Assembly (NCBI GenBank): GCA_963824345.1
Contig: CAWGOZ010000003.1
Span: 65,456 to 129,455 of the forward strand
From: Palsa-89 sp963824345
GTDB lineage: Bacteria > Acidobacteriota > Terriglobia > Bryobacterales > Bryobacteraceae
Reading direction: 5' to 3'
Length of the DNA: 64,000 nucleotides
Within the stretch, counting starts at the first letter, position 1, and each line of letters opens with the position of its first letter. Positions 32,767 to 41,776 of this stretch are shown piece after piece. Under the pieces are notes generated by a model that saw only the letters and a program-made list of their open reading frames with translations, was not told where the DNA came from and did no database searches. Made by a program: the position numbers and the translations under genes.

Positions 32767-34710
32767 TTGCGCCGCCAAATCCTCATTGTCGCACTGGCCG
32801 TCTTCGCCTTACGCCTGCCGTTCCTCAACCAGGCCATGCAAGGCGACGATATCTTGTATCTCACCGAAGCCGAACACGCGCAGATCGATCCGCTCCATCC
32901 CAAACATACCGGGTACGTGTTCATGGGCCGTGACATCGACATGCGCGGCCAGTCCCATCCGCCGCTGGATGCCTGGTTCCTCGCGCTGCTGCTGGCGGTC
33001 AACAAAGATGTTTCGGAAATCCCCTTCCACGCCGCCTACATCCTGTTCTCTCTGATCGCCGCCTTCAGCGCGCTAGCCCTGGCGCGCCGGTTCAGCCCGC
33101 ACCCACTGCTCGCAACGCTGCTGTTTCTTGCGACACCGGCCTTCGTGATCAACGGAACCTCGCTCGAATCCGATGTCCCTTTCGTGGCGCTGTGGCTGCT
33201 CGCAACGGCTCTCTACATCTGGGCCGTCGATCGCGGCTCCGCGCCCCTGCTGCTGGCCTCTACGCTCGCCATGGCATTCGCGGCGCTCACCGCCTATCAG
33301 TCCATCCTGCTGGTCCCAATCCTGCTGCTGTACGGCCGAAAATCACGCAGCGCACGCATCGCCGCCTTCACGCCTTTGGCACTCCTGATCGCCTGGAACA
33401 TTTTCGAACGCCTCTCCACCGGCGCGCTCCCTACCGGCGTCCTGGTCAATTACATGACCACTTACGGATTCCAGGCGCTCGCGCAAAAATTGAAGAGCGC
33501 CGTCGCCCTGACCGGTCATCTGGCGTGGCTGGTGTTCCCTACCCTCTGGATTCCCTCGCTCCTCTGGAACACGCGCAAAACGGAGCGCGCCGCGAGCAAT
33601 TCCTCGCATGGTCTCGTGGAGCGCGCCGTGCCCTTTGCGCTTCTCACCGTCCCCTTCGCCGCCGGGGCCGCGCTTTACGACCTCAACCCGCTCTTTTGGG
33701 GATCCATCGCGGTCGGCGTGGGGATTCTCATCCGGTGCATCCAGCGCTGGCGGGACTTTCTCGCGCAATGGGTGCTCATCTTCTTCGCGGGAGCGCTGGT
33801 CATCTTCTTCGCCGGTTCCGCGCGGTACTTGCTCCCCATCGTCTTGCCCGTCGCCATTCTCGCCACCCAACGCGCGGGGTTGCGCCTGCTCCAAATCAGT
33901 CTCGCCTGCGGCTTTGCCCTCAGCCTCACACTCGCCGTCGTCAACTACCAGCACTGGAACGGCTACCGGCAGTTCGCGCGCGCCCTGGCGCCGGACACGC
34001 AATCGAAACGCGTTTGGATCAATGGCGAGTGGGGCCTGCGTTATTACCTGGTATCCGAGGGTGGCCTTCCCTTGCGCGAAGGCCAGGTAATCCATCCGGG
34101 CGAAATCGTTGTCTCCAGCAAGCTCGGCTATCCGATCGCTTTCACCGCGGGAGGCGGCGTGCTCGCACCCGTGGCCGAACGCACCATCACATCCGCCATT
34201 CCCCTGCGCCTAGTTGCACTCCGGGGTCGCGCCTCTTATTCCACTACCATGCTCGGCCTGCGTCCCTTCGATATCTCCCTGGCGCCCATCGACCAGCTCG
34301 GCGCCGAGCTGATGATCGAGCGCAAACCCACCCTCACCGACCTGCCCATGAACGCACCTGAAGCCGGACAACAGATCGTCAGCGGCGTCTATCAGCTGGA
34401 AAACGGGCAATGGCGCTGGATGAGCCAAACCGCGACCATCCTCTTGAAGCCACCCGCACGGCAAGCGCCTGTCACCGTCCGCTTCTTTATCCCCGACTCC
34501 TCGCCCGCGCGCCAAGTCACCATCGCGCTGAACAACCACACCATCGCTTCCCAAACCTACACCGCCCCCGGCACGTATTCGCTGTCCAGCGCGCCTATGC
34601 AGCCCGCGGGCGACAGCGCCAAGCTCACCATTACCGTCGACAAGAGCTTTTCCGCCCCCGGAGACATCCGCCAGCTCGGAATCATTTTGAGCGATGTTGG
34701 ATTCCAGTAG
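32767..34710 (+). CDS. Glycosyltransferase family 39-type (ArnT/PMT-like) membrane protein
   Basis: 647 residues from a TTG. The first periplasmic loop holds QGDDILYLTEAEHAQIDPLH and HPPLDAWFLAL, the acidic residues expected in lipid-linked sugar transferases. About ten membrane segments run to residue 390. The C-terminal 250 residues form a soluble, beta-rich domain with no motif I can name. It probably moves a sugar from a polyprenyl-phosphate carrier to a lipid or protein outside the membrane. It starts five bases after the dehydrogenase, a likely operon with little functional link. Confidence 0.75.
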   Translation: MRRQILIVALAVFALRLPFLNQAMQGDDILYLTEAEHAQIDPLHPKHTGYVFMGRDIDMRGQSHPPLDAWFLALLLAVNKDVSEIPFHAAYILFSLIAAFSALALARRFSPHPLLATLLFLATPAFVINGTSLESDVPFVALWLLATALYIWAVDRGSAPLLLASTLAMAFAALTAYQSILLVPILLLYGRKSRSARIAAFTPLALLIAWNIFERLSTGALPTGVLVNYMTTYGFQALAQKLKSAVALTGHLAWLVFPTLWIPSLLWNTRKTERAASNSSHGLVERAVPFALLTVPFAAGAALYDLNPLFWGSIAVGVGILIRCIQRWRDFLAQWVLIFFAGALVIFFAGSARYLLPIVLPVAILATQRAGLRLLQISLACGFALSLTLAVVNYQHWNGYRQFARALAPDTQSKRVWINGEWGLRYYLVSEGGLPLREGQVIHPGEIVVSSKLGYPIAFTAGGGVLAPVAERTITSAIPLRLVALRGRASYSTTMLGLRPFDISLAPIDQLGAELMIERKPTLTDLPMNAPEAGQQIVSGVYQLENGQWRWMSQTATILLKPPARQAPVTVRFFIPDSSPARQVTIALNNHTIASQTYTAPGTYSLSSAPMQPAGDSAKLTITVDKSFSAPGDIRQLGIILSDVGFQ

Positions 34711-34735
34711 CGTCTAAAGGTGAGAGACTGAAGTT

Positions 34736-34894
34736 ATGAAGCCAATTGACAAGAAAATCGAGGACGACATTAAAGAAGGTAAGATCCCCGAACCCATCGA
34801 AGACCTCTCCGCGGACTATGCGAGAGAGGATCGCAAGATCGAAGGCCGCAAGCCGGACCTGGGGGAAATCGAGGAAGATCCGTCGGAACTTTGA
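34736..34894 (+). CDS. Small acidic hydrophilic protein (52 residues)
   Basis: An intact short frame starts at ATG 34736 with AAAGGTGAGAG ahead of it and ends TGA at 34892-34894. The product is charged and has no hydrophobic core: MKPIDKKIEDDIKEGKIPEP, then repeated Glu/Asp/Lys to DPSEL. It starts 25 bases after the GT39 stop. Codon use matches the neighbours. I do not recognise it; it could be a disordered regulator or a chance frame. Confidence 0.5.
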   Translation: MKPIDKKIEDDIKEGKIPEPIEDLSADYAREDRKIEGRKPDLGEIEEDPSEL

Positions 34895-34927
34895 GAAGTG
34901 GCCGGAGCACTTGCCCAGTGGTGAACT

Positions 34928-35374
34928 TCATGGTTCCCGTACCTTAAGACCCTCAGGCGCGATTGCCGCAAAGTGCCTCAGGTTCCATGTCAGCAGAAGC
35001 GTCGCCCCAGCGTCCACGCCGCACCACGCGATCAATGCATCGTAGACCTGCCCGCCTCCAATTCCCAGGCGCGCCAGGGTTTCGATACGCTCCCAGATGC
35101 CCCCGGATTTCACTCCGACTACTACAGCAGTCCCCGCGAAATTCTCGACGATGGTCTGTCTGGCAATATCCGGCGGCAGCCGATAAGGCGGCGGCATCCG
35201 CGTCAGGACGGAGTAGCACTCCAAAATCGCGTGGACCGGAAGGATGATCTGCGCATCGCGGTCATGCCAGTGCTGATACGATCTCAGCGTCCTGTGATGC
35301 TGGGCGTGCCATTCGCAGAGCAGCGCGATTAAATAGCTCGAATCCAAAGCGATTCGAACTTGCTGGGCCGCCAT
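34928..35374 (-). CDS. vapC: VapC-family PIN-domain ribonuclease toxin
   Basis: 148 residues. The PIN acidic residues are Asp11 (ALDSSYLIAL), Glu52 (HAILECYSVL) and Asp112 (VYDALIAWC), with Asn131 in TWNLRHF. Such toxins are Mg-dependent RNases that cleave tRNA or rRNA. It starts three bases after the vapB stop, the normal antitoxin-toxin order. Confidence 0.9.
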   Translation of the reverse strand: MAAQQVRIALDSSYLIALLCEWHAQHHRTLRSYQHWHDRDAQIILPVHAILECYSVLTRMPPPYRLPPDIARQTIVENFAGTAVVVGVKSGGIWERIETLARLGIGGGQVYDALIAWCGVDAGATLLLTWNLRHFAAIAPEGLKVREP

Positions 35375-35377
35375 TGG

Positions 35378-35629
35378 CTAAATTTCGCGGTCGCGAGCCT
35401 TTCGAAGCCACTCATTCGCTTCTTCCACCGACACCTTTGGCGCACCCGGAATGCTCGCGACCAACACAGTCCCCTTCCTTACTAACCGTACCTGCGGCGA
35501 TTTACGCTCGATTTCGACTTTCCCGTCTCGATATTCGATCTTCAACGGCGATCCTGGCTTGAGGCCAGCCGCCTCTCGGATCGGCTTCGGGATGACGACT
35601 CGCCCCGCGCGATCGATGGTACTGCTCAT
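35378..35629 (-). CDS. vapB: AbrB/SpoVT-type antitoxin VapB
   Basis: 83 residues. The swapped-hairpin DNA-binding domain is clear: STIDRAGRVVIPKPIREAAG, then GSPLKIEYRDGKVEIE. The C-terminal half (SVEEANEWLRKARDREI) should wrap and inhibit VapC. Its start codon lies inside an array of GGTA/TACC half-sites, consistent with autoregulation by the VapBC complex. Confidence 0.9.
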   Translation of the reverse strand: MSSTIDRAGRVVIPKPIREAAGLKPGSPLKIEYRDGKVEIERKSPQVRLVRKGTVLVASIPGAPKVSVEEANEWLRKARDREI

Positions 35630-35656
35630 GGTATTAGATTACCATTTACCGTGGTA
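35616..35656. promoter_or_regulatory. GGTA/TACC operator array over the vapB start
   Basis: Two direct ATGGTA repeats (35616-35621 and 35628-35633) lie 12 bases apart. The second forms a perfect inverted repeat with TACCAT (35640-35645, six-base gap). A further TACC-GT-GGTA pair sits at 35647-35656. The vapB start codon (35627-35629) lies within the array, as expected for an autorepressed module. Confidence 0.6.
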
Positions 35657-35747
35657 GCGCTTTCGATGAACGACTTAAATGGAGCGAATCGAAACTCCTA
35701 CGGGCCCTCATCTTTCGCCTATAGTGGTTGAGCGGGGGGCAACCCGA

Positions 35748-37685
35748 TTGGCAGAGAGCGAAAACAGGTACCGGCTTGTCGTCATCCTCTGCGCGGCCCT
35801 CGCGAGTTTGGCTGCGACCGCGCAAGTTCCCGTGAACGAGGAGTGGCCGACCTACGGGAACGACACGGGCGGAATGCGATTTTCCCGGATCGCCCAGATC
35901 AATCGCGACAACGTGTCGGAACTCAAGCTCGTCTGGGTGTTCCACACCGAGGATATCTCTTACGGCAGCGGCGCAAGGAAGCGCAGTGGATTTGAAACCA
36001 CGCCCATCCTGGTGGACGGCACGCTCTACATCACCACGGCATTCAATCGCATCATTGCCCTCGATCCGGTGAGCGGAGCGCGACGCTGGGCTTACGACCC
36101 CCAAATCGACCAGACTCTGGAGTACGGCGATGGATTGGTCAATCGTGGCGTGGCCGCCTGGCTTGACCCTTCGCGCTCCAACGCACAACCCTGCCGGCGG
36201 CGCATTTTTGAATCGACCCTGGATGCTCGTCTCATCGCTCTGGACGCCGCCACCGGCAAGCCTTGCGCCGATTTTGGCGAGAACGGTCAGGTTAGCCTGC
36301 GGAGCGTTCCCGGCTATCTCCCCGGCCGCTATCATATGACCTCGCCGCCAGCCGCGATTGACGACATCGTCGTGGTGGGATCGGCCATTGATGACAACCA
36401 GCGCGTGGACATGCCTGCCGGGGTTGTCCGCGCCTTCGACGCACGCACCGGAGCGCTGCGCTGGAGCTGGGATCCCATTCCTCGCAACCCGCCCGCTTCA
36501 GAGACGGCCGCGCCGCCTAAGAACTGGCGCACCGGCGCAGCCAATGCCTGGTCGATCATGACGACGGACCCCGAGCGCGACCTGGTCTTCGTTCCCACCG
36601 GCAGCGCGAGCCCGGATTATTACGGCGGCTTACGTCCAGGCGACAACAAGTGGGCCAATTCCGTGGTGGCGCTGCACGCCAAGACCGGCCAACTCGATTG
36701 GGGATTCCAGCTCGTCCATCACGATCTTTGGGACTACGACACGGCATCGCCGCCGCTGCTGGCCACTCTGAGCCATGCCGGCAAACCAACTCCGGTGGTT
36801 ATCCAGGGCAACAAGACCGGCTTTCTCTATGTGCTTCACCGCGATACCGGCGCGCCGGTGTTTCCGGTGGAAGAACGCCCCGTGCCTCAGAGCGATGTTC
36901 CCGGCGAAGTCGCCTCGCCCACCCAGCCGTTCCCCGCCGCCCCGCCTTCGCTGGTGCCACAGCAGTTTTCCTCCGATGCCGCCTGGGGACCCACCGCCAT
37001 GGACCGCGAATGGTGCCGCGTCGAGATTGGACGGCTTCGCAATCAAGGCATCTTCACTCCCCCCAGCCTCAAAGGCACGCTGGCCGTGCCCGGAAATTTG
37101 GGCGGCATGACTTGGAGCGGCTACGCTTTCGATCCTCAGAATGGCCTGCTCATCGTCAATACCAACAATCTTCCGGGCCGGGTGAAGCTCATCCCGCGCA
37201 ATAGGGTCAAATTCAATCGGGATGAGGGCGACTATGGGCCGCAGACCGGATCGCCCTACGGAATGATTCGCAGCTTCCTTCAGTCGCCGTCCGACTTGCC
37301 GTGCATCGCGCCGCCCTGGGGCACCCTGGCCGCCGTGGACATGACCGACGGCAAGATTCGCTGGCAAGTTCCCCTCGGCTCCATGCAGAACTTTGGTTCC
37401 GCCCACGACCCTGTCCCGCCAGGATCCATCAGCCTCGGCGGCCCCATCGCGACAGCCGGCGGCCTGGTATTCATCGCGGCTACTACGGACCCCTACATCC
37501 GCGCCTTCGACGTTGAGAATGGAAAGGAACTCTGGAAAGCCCGCTTACCAGCCAGCGGCAACGCCACGCCGATTACCTACGTGAGTTCCACCGGCAAACA
37601 GTACGTAGTGATCGCCGCCGGTGGCCACCCAAAAATCTCGGAGGAACCACTGGGCGACGCGCTAGTGGCTTTCACTCTGCCATGA
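35748..37685 (+). CDS. Secreted PQQ-dependent dehydrogenase (quinoprotein)
   Basis: 645 residues from the TTG at 35748, preferred over the ATG at 35679 because it gives a compact signal peptide (NRYRLVVILCAALASLAATA) and has a GGGGGGC tract upstream. The beta-propeller repeats are clear (YITTAFNRIIALDPVSGARR, VRAFDARTGALRW, IRAFDVENGKELWK). DLWDYDTASPPLLA and GGPIATAGGLVFIAAT match the glucose/quinate dehydrogenase type. It oxidises a sugar or alcohol in the periplasm. A TATAGT -10 candidate is at 35720. It overlaps the GT9 gene by 14 bases at their ends. Confidence 0.88.
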   Translation: MAESENRYRLVVILCAALASLAATAQVPVNEEWPTYGNDTGGMRFSRIAQINRDNVSELKLVWVFHTEDISYGSGARKRSGFETTPILVDGTLYITTAFNRIIALDPVSGARRWAYDPQIDQTLEYGDGLVNRGVAAWLDPSRSNAQPCRRRIFESTLDARLIALDAATGKPCADFGENGQVSLRSVPGYLPGRYHMTSPPAAIDDIVVVGSAIDDNQRVDMPAGVVRAFDARTGALRWSWDPIPRNPPASETAAPPKNWRTGAANAWSIMTTDPERDLVFVPTGSASPDYYGGLRPGDNKWANSVVALHAKTGQLDWGFQLVHHDLWDYDTASPPLLATLSHAGKPTPVVIQGNKTGFLYVLHRDTGAPVFPVEERPVPQSDVPGEVASPTQPFPAAPPSLVPQQFSSDAAWGPTAMDREWCRVEIGRLRNQGIFTPPSLKGTLAVPGNLGGMTWSGYAFDPQNGLLIVNTNNLPGRVKLIPRNRVKFNRDEGDYGPQTGSPYGMIRSFLQSPSDLPCIAPPWGTLAAVDMTDGKIRWQVPLGSMQNFGSAHDPVPPGSISLGGPIATAGGLVFIAATTDPYIRAFDVENGKELWKARLPASGNATPITYVSSTGKQYVVIAAGGHPKISEEPLGDALVAFTLP

Positions 37686-38493
37686 TCTGACGCGCGGCTT
37701 CCAACACTTCATCCACCGCGATCCGATTCAGATTCGCAGCGCTCACCACTCGAACCCGTTCGCCCCGCGGCGCCCACACGGCAGGATCGGTGGGTCCAAA
37801 TACGGCGACCACCGGAGTCCCCGCCGCCGCCGCTAGATGTGTTATTCCCGAATCGTTTCCGATGTAAGCCCGCGCGTTCTCGATCCAACACGCCAGTTCA
37901 TGCAGATTCTCGAAGCGCACCGCATCACTCGTTAGCTCCGGAGGCAGCAACTCCTCCGGCCCGGCGCACCAGCGCACCGGCAGCCCTAACCGGGTGGCCA
38001 GTTCCCGGAATCGGTCCAAGGGCCAATTTTTGCGCGCGCTTCCCGAGAATGGATGAATCACGGCGAAATCCCCCTGCCCGCGGTGCTCGCACTCGATCCG
38101 CGGCACGGCAAAACCATCTCCGCTCGCTTGCCGCAGAAAAAAATCCGCAGCGTGGATGTTCGCGCTGGGATGCGGCAGGGCCGCGAGAAACTCGAATGGC
38201 AATCCCAGCTCGCGCACGTGCGCGCGAAACTCTTCGCGATTCGATCCGTACCAGGAAACAATCGAGTCGAATTCGCGCAGGCGCGCAATCAAACCCGCCG
38301 GCGGATCAACGCCGGGCAGCCCCAGCAAGTCCAGACCCGTCGACGCAATGGCTCGCGCGTCGGCGAAACGAATGATCGGCACAATCGCCGAAGGCACCCA
38401 TACCTCGGTGTAGCCGGATCGAAGCTGCTGCATCGCTGGCAGCGAAAGAATGCAATCGCCGATCCCGCCCGGCCGGATGATAAGCCTGCGCAC
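37672..38493 (-). CDS. Glycosyltransferase family 9 (heptosyltransferase-like)
   Basis: 273 residues, shorter than typical WaaC/WaaF (about 320-350). Motifs include IRPGGIGDCILSLPAMQQL at the N-terminus, HPFSGSARKNWPLDRFREL and the nucleotide-sugar site GNDSGITHLAAAAG, then VAVFGPTDPAVWAP. It adds a heptose-like sugar from an ADP-sugar in lipopolysaccharide core synthesis. Only one copy lies here, with no other core genes. It converges on the PQQ gene. Confidence 0.87.
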   Translation of the reverse strand: MRRLIIRPGGIGDCILSLPAMQQLRSGYTEVWVPSAIVPIIRFADARAIASTGLDLLGLPGVDPPAGLIARLREFDSIVSWYGSNREEFRAHVRELGLPFEFLAALPHPSANIHAADFFLRQASGDGFAVPRIECEHRGQGDFAVIHPFSGSARKNWPLDRFRELATRLGLPVRWCAGPEELLPPELTSDAVRFENLHELACWIENARAYIGNDSGITHLAAAAGTPVVAVFGPTDPAVWAPRGERVRVVSAANLNRIAVDEVLEAARQIMAE

Positions 38494-38515
38494 GCCGGCC
38501 GGCTATTGGGACGCG

Positions 38516-39010
38516 CTACTGAATGGCATGGCTGGTCTCCCACGACGGACCGTCCACGTCATGCAGGCTCAGGTGCACTGCCTTGGAAGCATCCAGATCC
38601 TGACTGCTCACTTCGAAATGGGCGGCCACCATGCGATCCACCCTGCTGTGCGGCGCAATCGTATCCCTCATCGCGAGCCCGTCGTTATACTGTTCGCCCA
38701 AAAACCGGTTGTATTCGAAGAGCTGCTTCAAATCGCTCTTCGACGTGGTCACGCCGTCCAGCATTTCTCCACTCTTCCTTTCGAGCGACACCTCCACGTT
38801 GCCCACCACGAAAGGAATATCCGAGGGATTCTCCACCCGAAAATCCAGCACCGCGATGCTATTCCCTTCGCCCAGCGCTCCGGTCCGTACCTTCAGGATC
38901 TTCCCTTGCAACTGCAAGTGCGAGCCCTCGTTCCCGCTCACCGCCAAAAACACCGCGACCCCGACGGCCACTATGCCGATTCCGAAGAAAATCAGAACTC
39001 GCTTGTTCAT
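38516..39010 (-). CDS. Membrane-anchored protein of unknown function
   Basis: 164 residues. One N-terminal membrane segment (about 5-25; VLIFFGIGIVAVGVAVFLAV) is followed by a beta-rich domain containing LDFRVENPSDIPFVVGNVEV, which resembles LEA/WHy-like or other immunoglobulin-like folds. It probably faces the periplasm. It starts 15 bases after the AI-2E-family gene and 22 bases before the GT9 gene. I cannot assign a role. Confidence 0.6.
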   Translation of the reverse strand: MNKRVLIFFGIGIVAVGVAVFLAVSGNEGSHLQLQGKILKVRTGALGEGNSIAVLDFRVENPSDIPFVVGNVEVSLERKSGEMLDGVTTSKSDLKQLFEYNRFLGEQYNDGLAMRDTIAPHSRVDRMVAAHFEVSSQDLDASKAVHLSLHDVDGPSWETSHAIQ

Positions 39011-39025
39011 CGGGCCGCTCGCATG

Positions 39026-40210
39026 CTAATCCCCCAGCAGCTTGCCGTATCCGTGCAAGCGCGTCACATTATCGCAGACCGCCTTGATCCCCGCCGTGAT
39101 CGGAATCGCCAGCAACAATCCAATGCCGCCCCAAAGCGTGCCCCAAAACATCAGCGCCACCGTCACCACCAGCGGGTTCAGATGCACGCGCGACCCCACC
39201 ACCTTGGGATACAGCAGGTTCATCGCGGTCAGGTGCAACACGGCCACCACTACCGCGATCATCACGTAGATCGTGGGTTCCGTGTAGACGATCAAACCCG
39301 CCGCCAACGCCGGGATCATCGCCATGGGAAGCCCGACGTACGGCACCAGGCTCAGAAAGCCGCTCAAGGGCCCGATCAGCGGCCAATAGGGCAGCCGGAT
39401 GGTGAAAAAGAAAACGCTACTGATGATTGCGAGCATCAAGCCCAGAATGAAATTGCCGATAACGTAGGCCCGCACCATGTCCGCCACGCCTTCCCAGCTC
39501 TTTCCCACCATCTGCCGCTCGGAGCCCTTGAACAGATACAGGAAACTCCGCCGCATGTGATCGCGCCAGCTCAACATGAAATACACCAGGAACGGAACGA
39601 AGCTGGCCATCAGCAGCACATCGTAAAAGGACCGCACATACCCGTAAACATACGTCAGAAGGGGCGTCGGCTCGGAATGGATGCGGACTTCGGGAATCTG
39701 AAGCGGAGTGAAAGGCGCTTCCGCCGCCGGCTTGCTTCCACGCCTTCTGCGGCCCGGTTCGGGAACCGTATTGCCCGACGGTGGCGGCGCGGCTTCCTGG
39801 AAACGTTTGGGAATCAAGATCTGATAGGTTCGCTTCTCCACGTCGTCCACGCGTGTCGCCACGTTGTCCACCATATCGTTCATCCGCTGGCTGTAGGTCG
39901 GCAACTCATCGACGAAGCCGGCGAACTGGCTGTAGAGCGCCAGCCCGAGCAGGTACAAAACCAGCAGAGCACTGCTGCAGACGATGAAACTCGCCACCGC
40001 GCGCGGCAGCCGCAGCTTCACGAAGGCCGTCACCACCGGATCCAGCAGAAAAGCGATGGTAATCGCCACCACCATGGTGATGAAGAAAACGCGTCCGAAG
40101 TACAGCAGAGCCACGCTCGCGGCAATCGCGAGAAGCGTAACGCCGCCATGGATCGGGGTCTGAGCAGGCGGCGAGGACGCGGGGGTAGGCGTAGGACTAA
40201 GCGTGGACAT
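39026..40210 (-). CDS. AI-2E family transporter (PerM/TqsA-like)
   Basis: 394 residues from the ATG at 40210; a TTG at 40228 is possible. A Pro/Ser/Thr-rich start is followed by paired hydrophobic segments, a long polar loop (about 90-175; DDVEKRTYQILIPKRFQEA and following), and the family signature VPYVGLPMAMIPALAAGL, then MNLLYPKVVGSRVHLNPLVV and GGIGLLLAIPITA. Members are permeases for AI-2, sodium or other small molecules. The substrate here is unknown. Divergent from ruvX. Confidence 0.9.
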   Translation of the reverse strand: MSTLSPTPTPASSPPAQTPIHGGVTLLAIAASVALLYFGRVFFITMVVAITIAFLLDPVVTAFVKLRLPRAVASFIVCSSALLVLYLLGLALYSQFAGFVDELPTYSQRMNDMVDNVATRVDDVEKRTYQILIPKRFQEAAPPPSGNTVPEPGRRRRGSKPAAEAPFTPLQIPEVRIHSEPTPLLTYVYGYVRSFYDVLLMASFVPFLVYFMLSWRDHMRRSFLYLFKGSERQMVGKSWEGVADMVRAYVIGNFILGLMLAIISSVFFFTIRLPYWPLIGPLSGFLSLVPYVGLPMAMIPALAAGLIVYTEPTIYVMIAVVVAVLHLTAMNLLYPKVVGSRVHLNPLVVTVALMFWGTLWGGIGLLLAIPITAGIKAVCDNVTRLHGYGKLLGD

Positions 40211-40285
40211 CGGAACCTGGAACTTCAAGCCCTCTTCTTATGATGAAATGAAATCGGTAGAACGGCAAACAAAATCAGCAAGAAA

Positions 40286-40705
40286 ATGACACCCGGGAGG
40301 ATTTTAGCCCTCGATTTGGGCAAACGGCGCATTGGACTGGCCCTGAGCGACGAACTCGGCATAACGGCTCAGGGCCTGGAAACTCTCCAGCGCACCAACC
40401 TCCGCGAGGACCTGGCGCGGCTGGCGAAACTCGCCTCCGGACACAACGTCACACTAATATTGATGGGTAACCCCCTCCACATGAGCGGCCACGAAGGACG
40501 CGGCGCGGCGCATGCTCGCGAATTCGGCGCGCGCCTGGAAGCCGTCACCGGCATTCCGATCCAGCTATGGGACGAGCGCCTGACCACTGTCCAGGCGCAG
40601 CGCGTGCTCCGCGAAAGCGGCATCAGCATTGAAAAGCGCGCCAAAGCAGTCGACCGGCTGGCTGCCGTCATTCTTCTTGAAAGTTATCTCGATTCCCGCG
40701 CATGA
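40286..40705 (+). CDS. ruvX: Putative pre-16S rRNA nuclease RuvX/YqgF
   Basis: 139 residues, normal size. The RNase H-like motif ILALDLGKRRIGLALSD, GNPLHMSGHEG and LWDERLTTVQAQ are present. It trims the 16S rRNA precursor. Its stop overlaps the mltG start as ATGA, a pairing seen widely in bacteria. Confidence 0.94.
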   Translation: MTPGRILALDLGKRRIGLALSDELGITAQGLETLQRTNLREDLARLAKLASGHNVTLILMGNPLHMSGHEGRGAAHAREFGARLEAVTGIPIQLWDERLTTVQAQRVLRESGISIEKRAKAVDRLAAVILLESYLDSRA

Positions 40706-41697
40706 AGCGTCTATCGTTCGCTCTCGTTCTGCTGGCCGCTATCGCCGCAGGTTTAGCTTATGTGTCCCTGAAGACCGCCTATCAGGGCTTTGGCGCACCC
40801 GTGATCGTCGATTTTCCGAAGGGCACTAGTACGCAAGCCATGGCGGACGAGTTGGCCCGATCCGGCGTGATTCGGTATGCATGGCAATTCCTGCTGGTCC
40901 GCGCCCTCCATCCCGGCAAGAAGTTGCAGGCCGGCGAATACCGCTTCGAGCATTCCGACACGCCTTCCAACATCCTGGATCGGATCGGGCGCGGAGACGT
41001 CTTTTTCTATGAACTCATCGTGCCCGAGGGCAGCAACATGTTCGACATCGCGGCCAGCCTGGCGCGCTTCGATTTTCTCCATCCCGACAGATTCCTGCGC
41101 GCGGCCCGTAATCCCGCCCTGATACGCGATCTCGCTCCCGATGCTCCCACGCTGGAAGGCTACTTGTTCCCCTCCACATATCGCATCGCGCGTGCCACCA
41201 CCGAGCAACAGCTGTGCGCGATGATGACCGGCGTCTTTCGCAAACATTGGCGCGAGTTGCAGAATTCTGCACCGCGGGGCGTCCCCGTCAACGACATCGT
41301 TACGGTGGCATCGATGGTGGAGAAAGAGACTGCGGTTGCCGATGAGCGCCCCATGGTTGCTTCGGTCTATGACAATCGCCTGAGCAGAGGAATGAATTTG
41401 GATTGCGACCCCACCACCATCTACGCGGCGCTGGTCGAAGGGCGTTATCGGGGCGTCATTTACCGCTCCGACCTCACTAGCAAGAACGCCTACAACACCT
41501 ACCAGCATGTTGGCCTTCCGCCCGGCCCTATCGCTAATCCGGGGTTGGAGTCCCTCAAAGCGGCGCTCGCGCCGGCCCAAACGGATTATCTGTATTTTGT
41601 CGCCAGGGGCGACGGCTCCGGCGGGCATCAGTTCTCGAAAACGGTCGAGGAACACGATCTCGCCGTGCAAAAATATCGCCGCGCTACAGGCAAGTAA
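40702..41697 (+). CDS. mltG: Endolytic peptidoglycan transglycosylase MltG
   Basis: 331 residues. One N-terminal anchor (about 4-22; LSFALVLLAAIAAGLAYVSL), then a LysM-like part and the catalytic domain with LEGYLFPSTYRIA, MVEKETAV (catalytic Glu about 207-209), YDNRLSRGMNLDCDPT and YNTYQHVGLPPGPIANPG. It cuts nascent glycan strands in the periplasm to end elongation. Coupled to ruvX. Confidence 0.95.
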   Translation: MKRLSFALVLLAAIAAGLAYVSLKTAYQGFGAPVIVDFPKGTSTQAMADELARSGVIRYAWQFLLVRALHPGKKLQAGEYRFEHSDTPSNILDRIGRGDVFFYELIVPEGSNMFDIAASLARFDFLHPDRFLRAARNPALIRDLAPDAPTLEGYLFPSTYRIARATTEQQLCAMMTGVFRKHWRELQNSAPRGVPVNDIVTVASMVEKETAVADERPMVASVYDNRLSRGMNLDCDPTTIYAALVEGRYRGVIYRSDLTSKNAYNTYQHVGLPPGPIANPGLESLKAALAPAQTDYLYFVARGDGSGGHQFSKTVEEHDLAVQKYRRATGK

Positions 41698-41776
41698 GCC
41701 GACCCTCCGCCGCCCCCGCCGTTGCTCGAAGCCTCACCACCATAGCTCTTGTGCAAGAATCGTAGCAGCAAGCCGA

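Noticed and set aside
38450..40243. A 597-codon plus-strand frame opposite the AI-2E transporter and its neighbour
   Set aside because: Shadow of two minus-strand genes; the product is dominated by His, Gln and Arg.
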